From assembly GCA_023423535.1 (NCBI GenBank), contig JAFAFL010000057.1, forward strand, positions 97,824 through 161,823: a stretch of DNA of 64,000 nt, written 5' to 3'. The position numbers were made by a program, and so were the translations under genes. The stretch comes from Pseudomonadota bacterium. GTDB lineage: Bacteria > Myxococcota > Myxococcia > Myxococcales > Myxococcaceae. Shown here one piece after another: positions 1-9,063 of the stretch (the stretch's first letter is position 1; the number at the start of each line of letters is the position of its first letter). Below the pieces are notes generated by a model that saw only the letters and a list, made by a program, of their open reading frames with translations, was not told where the DNA came from and ran no database searches.

Positions 1-275
1 AGGTCACCGCTCTCGCAGGCTTGCGACAGCGCCCGTCCGAAGTTCGCCGCGAAGCCGAGGTTCATCTCGTTCACGACCACGTGAACCGGGAACGGTGAAC
101 GGGAGGCGAAGCGGCGGATGCGCTCGACCGTGTCGTCGCTCGAGCGGTCGTCGCACACGAACACGGCATCCGGCGGGCGGGTCTGCTGCGCGAAGCTCTG
201 GAGCTGGGTCTCGATGAAGTGCGCGCCGTTGTAGGTCGCCATCGCGACGTGAACGCGCGGTCCCTCAGGCGCCAC
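1..275 (-). CDS. Family 2 glycosyltransferase, N-terminal part only (runs off the window)
   Basis: The first 91 residues of a GT2 (GT-A fold) glycosyltransferase are present; the rest lies beyond base 1. The N-terminal beta strand VHVAMATYNGAHFIETQLQS, the acidic pair in VFVCDDRSSDDTV and the later stretch NEMNLGFAANFGRAL are the usual nucleotide-sugar-binding start of this family. Such enzymes add sugars to a lipid-linked glycan on the cytoplasmic face of the inner membrane. The GTG start lies inside the end of the flippase gene, so the two are translationally coupled and read leftward with the GT4 gene upstream. The specific sugar and linkage cannot be told. ATG codons further in would cut into the first beta strand, so GTG is preferred. 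Confidence 0.85.
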   Translation of the reverse strand, partial: MAPEGPRVHVAMATYNGAHFIETQLQSFAQQTRPPDAVFVCDDRSSDDTVERIRRFASRSPFPVHVVVNEMNLGFAANFGRALSQACESGD

Positions 276-1785
276 GGACTTCCTCCGCCTTGCCGCCGCC
301 TATGAAAGGTAGCGCTCGTCCCGACAGCCGCAGGAATCGGAGCGAGAAGAGGGCGCTCACGACGATCAGCATGAGGGCGAGCACGAGTTTCAGCGTCAGC
401 CCATTCGGCACTGCCAGCAGGCCCAGCGCGGCGGTTGCGGCGAGGGCGCTCCACAGCGCGCGGTGCGACTCGCGCCGCAGGACGGTGACGAGCCGCGCGT
501 TGATGAGGAAGAGCGCGCAGGTATCGACGACGATCCGCAGCGTCCACCCGAACGCCGCGCCCACGATGCCGAAGCGCTGCACGAGCACCCAGAGCAACGG
601 CACGAACACGAGCGCCTCGGCGAAGTGGAGCTTGCCGGTCACGTCCGGACGTCCATGTCCCTGCACCGCCACGAAGGGGAGGCGGGCCACGCAGTTGATG
701 TACACGCCCACCGCCAGCCACTGCGCCACCGCGGTACTGCGCGCGGCGAAGTCGGCGCCGAGCCAGAGCGTGAGGCCCTCCCCGGCGAAGAGCACGCAGA
801 GGCCGACCGGCACCGCCATCGCGCAGAGGAGGAAGGCGTTGGAGACGCGGAACACGTGCACCGCGCGCGATGAGTCGGAGGCGAGCGCGGCGGCGAAGGC
901 AGGGAAGAGCACCCCCATCAGCGCGTTGGGCAGCACCCACAGCCGCGTGAGCACCTCGTAGGGCGTCGTGTAGAAGGCCACCGCGTCGAGGTCCAGCGCC
1001 GCGCCGATGAGGAAGCGGTCGAAGTACACCATCACCGGGCCGATGACGTTGCTCACGGTGATCCAGCCCCCGAACGCGAGCAGTGCGCGGACGGCGCTTC
1101 GATCGAAGGCGGGCGATGAGAGCGTGCTGGCGCGCGCGGATCCTCGCGACATCAGGGCGAAGGCGATCCACGCCAGCACCCGCGTCACCGAGAGGAACGC
1201 GGTGATGACCACCAGCGACTGCGAATACGCGAGCAGCAGCACCGGCCCCACGTAGTTGCTCACCCCGAGCGGCACCCGCACCGCGGCGATGCGATCGAAG
1301 CGCTGATGGGCCTCGAGCAGACCGGTGAAAGCGGCGGAGGAGATGACGAAGGGGAGGGTGCCGGCGAGGAGAAGGAAGGTCCACAGCGCCTCGGCGCGCA
1401 GCGACTCCGACATGCTGAACACGGAGCCGCTGAGCCACGGCGCGAGCGCAGCGACGAGCAGCGCGGCGACGACGCCCAGGCCGCCCATGAGCAGCAGCGC
1501 GGTGCGGATGAGCGAGGGGAGCGTAGCCGTGTCACCGGTGGCGAGGCGCTCGGCGACGAGCTTCGTCAGCGCGCGGCCCACGCCGAGGTCGAAGAGGCTG
1601 AAGTAGCCCACCGCGAGCAGCACGAGGCTGAGCAGCCCGAAGCGCTCGGCGCCCATGCCGTGAATGAGTCGGGGCACCGCCCACAGCGCGACCACCAGCG
1701 GCAGCGCGATGCCGACGAGGTTCCAGACGGTGTTGCGGACGAGCAACCTGCCGGAGAGCAGCGGCGCCTTCCCGGTCGCGCTCAC
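265..1785 (-). CDS. Wzx-type polysaccharide flippase (MOP superfamily)
   Basis: A 506-residue polytopic inner-membrane protein with about 12-14 hydrophobic segments spread over its whole length, beginning SGRLLVRNTVWNLVGIALPL. That opening and the segment FGLLSLVLLAVGYFSLFDLG are typical of the polysaccharide branch of the MATE/MOP superfamily (PST/RfbX, PF01943/PF13440). Known members turn undecaprenyl-diphosphate-linked repeat units from the cytoplasmic to the periplasmic leaflet. The start is a GTG overlapping the TGA of the upstream GT4 gene (GTGA), which fits an operon; a longer reading would put about 28 charged residues before the first membrane helix. Its neighbours, two glycosyltransferases, support the role. 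Confidence 0.88.
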   Translation of the reverse strand: MSATGKAPLLSGRLLVRNTVWNLVGIALPLVVALWAVPRLIHGMGAERFGLLSLVLLAVGYFSLFDLGVGRALTKLVAERLATGDTATLPSLIRTALLLMGGLGVVAALLVAALAPWLSGSVFSMSESLRAEALWTFLLLAGTLPFVISSAAFTGLLEAHQRFDRIAAVRVPLGVSNYVGPVLLLAYSQSLVVITAFLSVTRVLAWIAFALMSRGSARASTLSSPAFDRSAVRALLAFGGWITVSNVIGPVMVYFDRFLIGAALDLDAVAFYTTPYEVLTRLWVLPNALMGVLFPAFAAALASDSSRAVHVFRVSNAFLLCAMAVPVGLCVLFAGEGLTLWLGADFAARSTAVAQWLAVGVYINCVARLPFVAVQGHGRPDVTGKLHFAEALVFVPLLWVLVQRFGIVGAAFGWTLRIVVDTCALFLINARLVTVLRRESHRALWSALAATAALGLLAVPNGLTLKLVLALMLIVVSALFSLRFLRLSGRALPFIGGGKAEEVRGA

Positions 1786-2996
1786 GCTGCCCGTCCGGAG
1801 TCGCGTGCCCCGGCTGCCTTGCCGGTCGCAGAAGCCATCCCCGAAACGCGCGCGTAGAGCTCGAGCCACGCGTCCGCGATCACCGACGGGGTGAAGCGAT
1901 GTGCCGCGGCCTTCGCACGCGCGCCGAGCGAGTCGCGCAATGCGCGGTCACCTGCGAGCCGCTGCAGCCCGTCCGCAAGCGCCGTTGCAGATGCGGGGCC
2001 CGGCTCCACCAGCAGCGCGCCTCCTTCGTCGCCCACGGCTTCGGGGATCCCACCCGCGCGTGTAGCGAGCAGCGCGCAGCCCAGTTGCGCGGCCTCGCAG
2101 ATGACCATCGGCAGGCCTTCCGAGACGGAAGGGAGCGCGACCACGTCCGCGCCACGCATCGCCCTCTGCACGTCGTCCGCGCTGACCTCGCCGGCGAAGA
2201 GCACCTGGCCCAGGACGTTCCGTCGCCGCGCCTCGGCCTCGAGCTCCTCGCGCAGCGGCCCGCCACCCAGGAGCACGGCGCGCAGCGGCAGGTCCTCAGG
2301 CAAGAGCGAGAGCGCGTGGAGCAGGTGCGTGTGACCCTTCTCGCGCACCAGCCGCGCGGGGACGACGACAGCCAGCGCAGCTGAAGGAATGCCGAACCGC
2401 TCACCGAGCCACGCGCGGGCGGTGGTGCGCGGAAGCTCCGACACCTCAGCGGAGACCCTCACCGCGTTGCCGAGCACGTGCGGCATCGGCAGCCCGAGGT
2501 TCGACACGTAGTGCCGCGCCACCGCCGCGCTCACCGCGGTGACGAGCCCGAACCCGTGCCGCAGCACCTGTGCATCGAAGCGCCGTCGCGCGCGCTTCAT
2601 CGCAGTCGTCGCGGGGTAGGCGTCGTAGGCGAGCCCGTGCAGCGTGGCCACCGCCGCGCGCGCACCGCCCGTCCTCGCGAGGGCCGCCGCCGCCAGGTAG
2701 CCGAAGAAGAGATGGCCGTGCACCACGTCGAACGGCCGCACGCCCGCGAGCAGCCGCAGCTTCAGCGCCAGCTCCGCGAGGTTCCACCGGTGCGACAGCT
2801 CCAACCGGTGCACGCGCACGCCGGAATCTTCGAGCGATGGGGAGAGCGTGTAGGGCCCGTAGAGCGCGGCCACCTCCAGCTGCACGCCGCGCCGCAGGAG
2901 CTCCGGAGCGAGCACGGTCAACGCCTGCTCCGCGCCGCCGCGCCCGAGGGACTCGATGGTGGTGAGCACGCGCAACGGCCGCACGGCGCGGAGCAT
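1782..2996 (-). CDS. GT4-family glycosyltransferase
   Basis: A 404-residue two-domain GT-B enzyme. The N-terminal domain starts LRVLTTIESLGRGGAEQALT, with the glycine-rich acceptor loop typical of Glyco_transf_4. The C-terminal Glycos_transf_1 domain carries VVVPARLVREKGHTHLLHAL and the E-x7-E type motif SEGLPMVICEAAQLGCALLA. Enzymes of this type add sugars to lipid-linked intermediates in the cytoplasm. The ATG at 2996 was chosen because it directly precedes the first beta strand; upstream in-frame residues are low-complexity and lie in the divergent promoter region. First gene of a leftward operon with the flippase and GT2 gene. Sugar specificity unknown. Confidence 0.88.
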   Translation of the reverse strand: MLRAVRPLRVLTTIESLGRGGAEQALTVLAPELLRRGVQLEVAALYGPYTLSPSLEDSGVRVHRLELSHRWNLAELALKLRLLAGVRPFDVVHGHLFFGYLAAAALARTGGARAAVATLHGLAYDAYPATTAMKRARRRFDAQVLRHGFGLVTAVSAAVARHYVSNLGLPMPHVLGNAVRVSAEVSELPRTTARAWLGERFGIPSAALAVVVPARLVREKGHTHLLHALSLLPEDLPLRAVLLGGGPLREELEAEARRRNVLGQVLFAGEVSADDVQRAMRGADVVALPSVSEGLPMVICEAAQLGCALLATRAGGIPEAVGDEGGALLVEPGPASATALADGLQRLAGDRALRDSLGARAKAAAHRFTPSVIADAWLELYARVSGMASATGKAAGARDSGRAA

Positions 2997-3109
2997 ACCG
3001 CTGCGCCCCCGCCCTCCAATGAGGAGACGCACGCCCGGCTGCACCTCATGCGACCCGTGAAGGCTGTGCCTCGGTGGCGCTCGGCGTGGTGGTAGGAAGG
3101 GGGCGCTTC
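2997..3109. promoter_or_regulatory. Divergent intergenic region of the polysaccharide locus
   Basis: 113 bases between the leftward GT4 gene and the rightward membrane-protein gene; both operons must start here. A purine-rich ribosome binding site (AGGAAGGGGG) lies just before the ATG at 3110. I do not see a convincing -35/-10 pair on either strand. Confidence 0.4.
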
Positions 3110-4459
3110 ATGTCCGCTCGCCCCTCCCTCTTCACCGGCTCCGGCTGGTCGCGCGTGGTCGCCGCTGCATCCGCGCTGGCTTTGGGCACCGGCTGCTCGC
3201 TGAGAGAACTGGGCCGCAACATCCCGCAGCCGGAGATCGAGCGGGACTATCTCGTGGCGGTGGCGTGGGGCGCGGCGCTGCTGGTGTCGATCATGCTGTG
3301 GCCGGTGCCGCAGTCGCACAAGAAGCCGCTGGTGCTCGTGTGGCTGGCGAAGCTCGGCGTGACGCTCGGAGCGATGCTGCTCTACGAGTACAACTACGGG
3401 CTCGACGCCTACTACTACTACTCGGAGCCGAACGAGCCCGGCTTCCGGTGGATGGGCTTCGATCTCGAGAACGGGACCCACAACATCCTGCAGCTCTCGT
3501 GGCTGCAGCAGCAGCTCATCCCGGACTCGTACCACGCGCTGAAAGTGACCTGCGCGATGCTCGGGCTCGTCGCCATCTACCTCTTCTACCGCGCGCTCTC
3601 TGCGTGGATGGGCCGCGAGGACCTCCGCCTCTTCTACGGGCTCGCGCTCTTCCCCAGCATCCTCTTCTGGAGCTCCATCCTCGGAAAGGATCCCATCGCG
3701 CTGCTCGGCATCTGCCTCTACGTGCTCGGCGTGGTCCGCTGGTACCTCAGCGGCAGGCTGCGCTGGCTGGTGCCCGTCGCGCTCGGCGTGTTGATGGCGA
3801 TGATCATCCGCAACTGGATGGGCGTGATCATGCTCGCGCCGCTCAGTGTGTTCGTCGTCGCGAGGGTGCGCTCACCGGTGGTGAAGCTCGCGTTCCTCTC
3901 GCTCGTCGCCGGCGGCCTCGTCTACGCGCTGTCGGGCTTCCAGTCGCAGTTCCAGCTCGAGTCGTCCGAGGACCTCTACCTCACCACCCACACCATCTCG
4001 CGCAGCTGGGCGTACGGCGGCTCGTCGCAGCAAATCGACAGCGAGTTCAACAGCCTCGGGAGCATGCTCGCGTTCCTCCCCATCGGCGCCTTCACCGCGC
4101 TCTTCCGCCCGCTGCCCGGCGAGGTGCTCAACCCGTTCGGCACCTTCGCCGGCCTCGAGAACCTCGCGCTGCTGGTGATGACCTTCCTCGCGGTGCGCCG
4201 CACGAAGCTGCGCGAGCTCGCCGATCCGCTCGTCGTCTGGGCGATCCTCTTCGTCCTCATCTGGGCCGCCGCGTACGGGTTCGTCTCGTACCAGAACCTC
4301 GGATCGGGCGTTCGCTTCCGGCTCCAGGTGATGCCCTTCCTCCTCGTGCTGGTGGGATGGTTCAGCCGCAAGCGCAGCGTGGCGCGGGTTGCTGCAACAG
4401 AGGAGAGCGCTGGCGCTGACGATGCTGCAGTGAAGGCCATCGAAGGAGCGCGCGGATGA
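3110..4459 (+). CDS. Polytopic membrane protein, possible Wzy-type polymerase
   Basis: A 449-residue inner-membrane protein with about ten hydrophobic segments. After an early cysteine (LALGTGC), which may be coincidental, there is a large non-membrane loop rich in tyrosine (YNYGLDAYYYYSEPNEPG) and a second loop around residues 270-320. Topology and position, between Wzx and glycosyltransferases, fit an O-antigen/EPS polymerase (Wzy), a family known for very low sequence identity; a GT-C transferase is the main alternative. I see no decisive motif. The ATG at 3110 has a good purine-rich RBS. It ends in an ATGA overlap with the next glycosyltransferase gene, so the two are co-transcribed. Confidence 0.55.
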   Translation: MSARPSLFTGSGWSRVVAAASALALGTGCSLRELGRNIPQPEIERDYLVAVAWGAALLVSIMLWPVPQSHKKPLVLVWLAKLGVTLGAMLLYEYNYGLDAYYYYSEPNEPGFRWMGFDLENGTHNILQLSWLQQQLIPDSYHALKVTCAMLGLVAIYLFYRALSAWMGREDLRLFYGLALFPSILFWSSILGKDPIALLGICLYVLGVVRWYLSGRLRWLVPVALGVLMAMIIRNWMGVIMLAPLSVFVVARVRSPVVKLAFLSLVAGGLVYALSGFQSQFQLESSEDLYLTTHTISRSWAYGGSSQQIDSEFNSLGSMLAFLPIGAFTALFRPLPGEVLNPFGTFAGLENLALLVMTFLAVRRTKLRELADPLVVWAILFVLIWAAAYGFVSYQNLGSGVRFRLQVMPFLLVLVGWFSRKRSVARVAATEESAGADDAAVKAIEGARG

Positions 4460-5610
4460 GCCGTCAGCTTCGACTGCTCGCGCTGGTGCAGAAGGCGCCG
4501 GGCCGCTCTCCAGGTCAGCGCTACCGGCTCGAGCAGTGGGCGCCGCACCTGTCCCGCACGCACGGCATCGCGCTGGAGTTCTGCGCCTTCGAGTCGGCGC
4601 CGCTGACGCGTGTCATCTACCAGCCGGGTCACGTCCCGCAGAAGATCGCCTTCACGCTCTTCGACATGCTTCGCCGCGTGCGCGCTGTGCTCGCCTCGCG
4701 TCGCTACGACGGCGTGGTGCTCTATCGCGAGGCCGCGTTGCTCGGTCCACCCATCTACGAAGAGCTGCTCGCGAGGCTGCGCGTCCCCACCGTGCTCGAC
4801 TTCGACGACGCCATCTGGATGAGCAGCGGCGGCGGGGTGAACGGCGCGGTGGCGAAGCTGCGCTGGCCGCAGAAGACCGCGCGGCTGTGCGAGCTGGCGG
4901 ACGCGGTGACGGTGGGCAACGCGTACCTCGCGGACTGGGCGGGGCAGCACGCGCGCGACGTCTCGATCGTCCCCACCACCATCGAGCTCGGCGAGTATCC
5001 GGTCTTCCCCGAGCCCGCAGCGCACGAGCCCTTCACGATCGTCTGGACCGGCTCGCACTCCACGCTGCAGCACCTCGAGACGGTGCGCCCGGCGCTGGAG
5101 CGGTTCGCGCAGGTCTGTCCCACCCGTGCCCGGCTCCGCGTCATCTGCGATCGTCCTCCCGCGCGTCCCATCACCGGTCTCGACACCGAGTTCGTGCCCT
5201 GGCGCGCGGCCACCGAAGCTGCGGACATCGCGAAGAGCCACGTCGGACTGATGCCACTGCCCGACGACGCCTTCGCGCGCGGCAAGTGCTCGCTGAAGGC
5301 GCTTCAGTGCATGGCGGTGGGACGTCCGGTGATCGTCTCCCCGGTGGGCGCGAACATGCAGGTGGTCACCCCGGAGAAGAACGGGCTGTGGGCCTCCACC
5401 AGCGAGGAGTGGGTCGCGGCGCTGCAGCGGCTCGCGCAGTCGCAGTCGTTGCGTGCGGAGCTGGGCGCGGAAGCACGTCGCACGGTGGAGGCGCGCTACT
5501 CCGCCGAGGTCGGTGCACGCGGCTTTGCCGAGGCGGTGCGGAGGGCGGTGCACGCGCGAGGTGCGCAGGCAGGTCGCTCCAGCGCACAGGGGAAAGAGCA
5601 CCGCGGCTGA
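4456..5610 (+). CDS. GT4-family glycosyltransferase
   Basis: A 384-residue GT-B transferase. The N-terminal half is divergent; it includes DFDDAIWMS, an acidic stretch seen in several polysaccharide GT4s. The C-terminal donor domain begins PFTIVWTGSHSTLQHLETVR and carries KCSLKALQCMAVGRPVIVSP, the place of the usual E-x7-E motif but with K-x-L-K in place of the first glutamate region. It probably adds a sugar to the growing lipid-linked repeat unit. It overlaps the preceding membrane protein by ATGA and the following lipoprotein start region by TGATG, so it sits in the middle of an operon. Substrate unknown. Confidence 0.82.
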   Translation: MSRQLRLLALVQKAPGRSPGQRYRLEQWAPHLSRTHGIALEFCAFESAPLTRVIYQPGHVPQKIAFTLFDMLRRVRAVLASRRYDGVVLYREAALLGPPIYEELLARLRVPTVLDFDDAIWMSSGGGVNGAVAKLRWPQKTARLCELADAVTVGNAYLADWAGQHARDVSIVPTTIELGEYPVFPEPAAHEPFTIVWTGSHSTLQHLETVRPALERFAQVCPTRARLRVICDRPPARPITGLDTEFVPWRAATEAADIAKSHVGLMPLPDDAFARGKCSLKALQCMAVGRPVIVSPVGANMQVVTPEKNGLWASTSEEWVAALQRLAQSQSLRAELGAEARRTVEARYSAEVGARGFAEAVRRAVHARGAQAGRSSAQGKEHRG

Positions 5611-5624
5611 TGGGTGGTGAAGGC

Positions 5625-6998
5625 ATGCGGCTCCTCCCACTGCTCTTCAGCGCGGCCATCACGTTGGGCCTCTTCGCGTGTGGCGCTGACGTGACCGATC
5701 CTTCAGAGGACCCACTTCGCGCGTGGCGAGCGCCCCTACCCGAGCGCGTAGATCCTTCCTGCCTCCAGCTTGCGCCCGAGCTGTTGCAGCTGCCCGCTCG
5801 TGAGGTGGGATGCGCGACCCGTCAGAGCCTCGACGTCATCAACGGCTGCAACGTGGCGTTGAACGTTCTCGGCATCGAGCTCGAAGGAGCGACTGCGCCC
5901 TCGATGGTGCTGGTGCAGTCACCGGCCATCCCTCTCGGCGGCGCGGTCGTCGAACCTGGCGCCGTCTTGCGGCTGGGCGTTCGCTTCCTGCCGGACCACG
6001 AGGGCACGCACCAGGCGGCGCTCAAGGTGAAGCTCGGCTCCGCCAACGGAGAGGTGTCGCGCTCGTGGACTCTCGAGGGCGAGGCGACGCCGGAGCGACG
6101 AATCACCGAGACGTTCGTCATCCCCGAGGCCCCGCGTGCGGACGCGCTGGTGGTGATCGACAACGGGCCGTTGCTCGCTCCCCATCTGCAGTCGGTGCGC
6201 GACAACCTCAACCTGTTCCTGACGTATGTGGCGCACCCCGAGGCGACCAGCTACCGGCGCCTCGCGTTCACCACCACGACCGGCAGCGGCGGGGCAGGGC
6301 GCGCAGACCTTCTTGGTCCCGGTGTGATCGAGGCCCGAGCACCCTCGGTGAAGAACGACGTCGCGCATCTCCTCTCGCAGCTCGAAGCGCGTGAGGGCGG
6401 GGGCGATCCTCTGGCTGTGCTCACCGACGTGCTGGAGAAGGCGGGTCCCGCCGGCCCGTTCAGCACCCTGCTCGACGGCTCCTCAGAGCTGCGGATCATC
6501 CTCATCACCGCCGGGCCGGACAGCTCGCCGGGCACCTTCTACGAGCACCTCGAGGCGATCCGTCATCGCGTTCCCTATGGCCACTCAGCGAGGTGGGAGT
6601 GGCAGCTGAGCGTCAGCGTCATCGGCGGGTTCGAGCCGTGGATCCCCCGCGCCGGCCAGTGTGGCTTCACGCTCGACGACGGCCTGCTCGCGCGCTTCGC
6701 GGGTGATCACGGTGTCCGCGACAGCATCTGCGAGGCGGACTGGGCAAAGACCCTCGAATGGCTCGACCCCACGCACCACGGATTCGCTTCACACGTCCTC
6801 CCTCTGCATGAGGAACCTGACCTCCGGCGCCGGCCAATCGAGGTGCGCTACGACGCGCACGAGGTCCCCGGCCGCGAGGGGCCGAATGCCTTCTGGTGGT
6901 GGGACAGCGTGCGCGGCGCGGTGGTTACCTCGCCCGCGTTCCCGCCCGAGCCCGGCCAGACGGTGACGGTGAAGTACTCGCCCCACTGCGCTCCCTAA
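5625..6998 (+). CDS. Lipoprotein with anchor-D-like and degenerate VWA-like domains
   Basis: A 457-residue predicted lipoprotein: the signal peptide MRLLPLLFSAAITLGLFAC ends in a lipobox cysteine at residue 19. Residues about 60-155 resemble the choice-of-anchor-D/HYDIN-ASH beta-sandwich (PGAVLRLGVRFLPDHEGTHQ). Residues about 170-400 follow the layout of the VWA domain common in myxobacterial surface proteins, but the metal site is lost: the expected DNSGSM is DNGPLL, and the strand ending in a TDE-type motif reads RIILITAGPDSSPG. Cysteines C46, C63 and C75 could form disulfides. An ATG at 5610 overlaps the preceding stop and would add five residues; 5625 gives a standard signal peptide. Function unknown; probably cell-surface adhesion or structure linked to the polysaccharide. 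Confidence 0.72.
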   Translation: MRLLPLLFSAAITLGLFACGADVTDPSEDPLRAWRAPLPERVDPSCLQLAPELLQLPAREVGCATRQSLDVINGCNVALNVLGIELEGATAPSMVLVQSPAIPLGGAVVEPGAVLRLGVRFLPDHEGTHQAALKVKLGSANGEVSRSWTLEGEATPERRITETFVIPEAPRADALVVIDNGPLLAPHLQSVRDNLNLFLTYVAHPEATSYRRLAFTTTTGSGGAGRADLLGPGVIEARAPSVKNDVAHLLSQLEAREGGGDPLAVLTDVLEKAGPAGPFSTLLDGSSELRIILITAGPDSSPGTFYEHLEAIRHRVPYGHSARWEWQLSVSVIGGFEPWIPRAGQCGFTLDDGLLARFAGDHGVRDSICEADWAKTLEWLDPTHHGFASHVLPLHEEPDLRRRPIEVRYDAHEVPGREGPNAFWWWDSVRGAVVTSPAFPPEPGQTVTVKYSPHCAP

Positions 6999-7107
6999 TG
7001 GCCCTGCGCCCTCTCTTCCGAGTACCGAGTGGGCAGGCACGCCCGCCTCGGCGCACCCTCCACTCGCCTTGCCGCTTCTGCTGAGGCACGGATAGGGTCG
7101 CGCGCGC

Positions 7108-9051
7108 ATGTGCGGCATCGCCGGAGTCCTATATCGCGACGGATCGGCCGCCGAAGCGCCGGTCCTCGAGCGGATGGCGCAGACCCTTCATCACCGAGGC
7201 CCCGACGGTGGCGGCACGCTGGCGCTCGGCGCGTGTGGTCTGGCGCACCGGCGGCTGGCGATCATCGATCTCAGCGACGCGGGCGCGCAGCCGATGCGCA
7301 CCGAGGACGGCGCGCTCTCGGTCGTCTTCAACGGCGAGATCTACAACTACCGCTCCCTCCGCGAAGAGCTCGCCCTCCGCGGCTGCCGCTTCCGCTCGCA
7401 GACGGACACGGAGGTCATCCTCCACGCATGGCGCGAGTGGGGCACCGATGCGCTCCGCCGCCTCGACGGCATGTTCGCGTTCGCGCTGTGGGACTCACGC
7501 GAGCGCCGGCTCCTCCTCGCCCGCGACCGCACCGGCAAGAAGCCGCTCTTCGTGTACGACGACGGGCGCAAGGTCCTCTTCGCCTCGGAGATGAAGGCGA
7601 TCTTCGCGCACGGCGACGTGGACGCGTCGCTGTGGGAGCCCGCGGTCCCGCTCTACCTGACCTACGGCTACGTCCCCACGCCGGGCACCTTCTACCGGCG
7701 CATCCGCCGACTGCCTCCCGCGTCGCTGCAGGTCTTCGACGCGAACGCCGCGCAGCCGCCGCAGCGCTTCTGGGACTGGCCCATCGCGAAGCACTCGCGG
7801 GCCGACGAGCTGAAGGCGCTCTCTCCGCTCTCCACGCGCGACGCGGAGCTGAAGCTGCGCGAGCTCTTCTTCGAAGCGGTCCGCAAGCGACTCGTCAGCG
7901 ACGTGCCGCTCGGCGCGTTCCTCTCTGGCGGCGTGGACTCCACGCTCGTCGTCGGCGCGATGAGCCAGCTGCGCGACGCGCCGGTGAAGACCTTCAGCAT
8001 CGGCTTCGAGGGCCAGCCGGACTACGACGAGACGCACTACGCGCGGCTGGTGGCGAAGCGCTTCGGCACCGAGCACACCGAGTTCAAGGTCCAGCCGGAG
8101 AGCTTCGAGCTGATCGAGAAGCTCGCGTGGCACTACGACGAGCCCTACGGCGACTCCTCCGCCATCCCCTCGTTCATCGTCTCCCGCCTGAGCCGTCAGC
8201 ACGTGAAGGTCGCGCTCACCGGCGACGGCGGCGACGAGCTCTTCGCCGGCTACCCGCGCTTCCTTGCCGCACAGCTCGCGGAGACCCTGCCCTCCGGCGT
8301 CACCGGGACGCTCTCCAACCTGCTGCGGCCTCTGCCCGGCAACGGCAACGGTCGCAGCCTCTTCGAGCGCACCCGCCGCTTCGTCGATCGCGCGGCCACG
8401 CCGCTGCCGGATCGCTTCCGCGCCTGGAACAGCTACTTCCAGCTCGACGAACTCCCGCACATCCTCTCGCCGGACCTCGCCCAGCACGCCACGCGCGACG
8501 CGGTCGGCGCCTCCTTCGACGAGCCCCTTCACGCCGCGCGCGATGCGGGGCTCGTCAACCGGCTGCTCTACCTCAACGCGAGCACCTACCTCCTCGACGA
8601 CCTCAACGTGAAGATGGACCGCGCGTCGATGGCCGCGTCGCTGGAGGCGCGCTCGCCGTTCCTCGACACCGCGCTGATCGACTTCGCCTTCCGCCTGCCC
8701 GGCCACATGAAGCTGCGCGGCCGCACCACCAAGTGGATCCTCCGCCGCGCGTTCCGTGACCTCATCCCCGACGAGATCCAGCGCCGCGGCAAGATGGGCT
8801 TCGGCGTCCCGCTCAACGCGTGGTTCCGCGGAGAGCTCAAGGGTCACCTCGAGGAGCGGCTCGTCTCGCCGCGCTCCAGCCTCTATCCGCTCCTTCGCCG
8901 CGAAATGGTCGAGCGCATGTTCCGAGAGCACCAGGAGAAGCGGCGCGACTGGTCGGGTCCCTTCTGGCTCCTCTCCATGCTCGAGCTCTGGCTCTCCGGC
9001 AGGACGGCGGCGCACACCGCGGGACGGGACGCGCAGCGCGCGACGGGGTAG
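7108..9051 (+). CDS. asnB: Asparagine synthetase (glutamine-hydrolysing) family amidotransferase
   Basis: 647 residues, full length for AsnB. The N-terminal class-II glutaminase domain starts MCGIAG with the nucleophile Cys2 exposed after Met removal, followed by RGPDG and FNGEIYNY. The C-terminal synthetase domain has the pyrophosphate loop LSGGVDSTLV (272-281) and the downstream ALTGDGGDELFAGYPRF. The family makes asparagine from aspartate, ATP and glutamine. Many copies inside polysaccharide loci (AsnB/WbpS-like) instead amidate sugar carboxylates or related groups. Here it stands between a lipoprotein and a glycosyltransferase in the EPS operon, so a glycan-modifying role is plausible but not shown. 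The next gene starts 12 bases after its stop. Confidence 0.92.
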   Translation: MCGIAGVLYRDGSAAEAPVLERMAQTLHHRGPDGGGTLALGACGLAHRRLAIIDLSDAGAQPMRTEDGALSVVFNGEIYNYRSLREELALRGCRFRSQTDTEVILHAWREWGTDALRRLDGMFAFALWDSRERRLLLARDRTGKKPLFVYDDGRKVLFASEMKAIFAHGDVDASLWEPAVPLYLTYGYVPTPGTFYRRIRRLPPASLQVFDANAAQPPQRFWDWPIAKHSRADELKALSPLSTRDAELKLRELFFEAVRKRLVSDVPLGAFLSGGVDSTLVVGAMSQLRDAPVKTFSIGFEGQPDYDETHYARLVAKRFGTEHTEFKVQPESFELIEKLAWHYDEPYGDSSAIPSFIVSRLSRQHVKVALTGDGGDELFAGYPRFLAAQLAETLPSGVTGTLSNLLRPLPGNGNGRSLFERTRRFVDRAATPLPDRFRAWNSYFQLDELPHILSPDLAQHATRDAVGASFDEPLHAARDAGLVNRLLYLNASTYLLDDLNVKMDRASMAASLEARSPFLDTALIDFAFRLPGHMKLRGRTTKWILRRAFRDLIPDEIQRRGKMGFGVPLNAWFRGELKGHLEERLVSPRSSLYPLLRREMVERMFREHQEKRRDWSGPFWLLSMLELWLSGRTAAHTAGRDAQRATG

Positions 9052-9063
9052 AGACGCGCTCCC

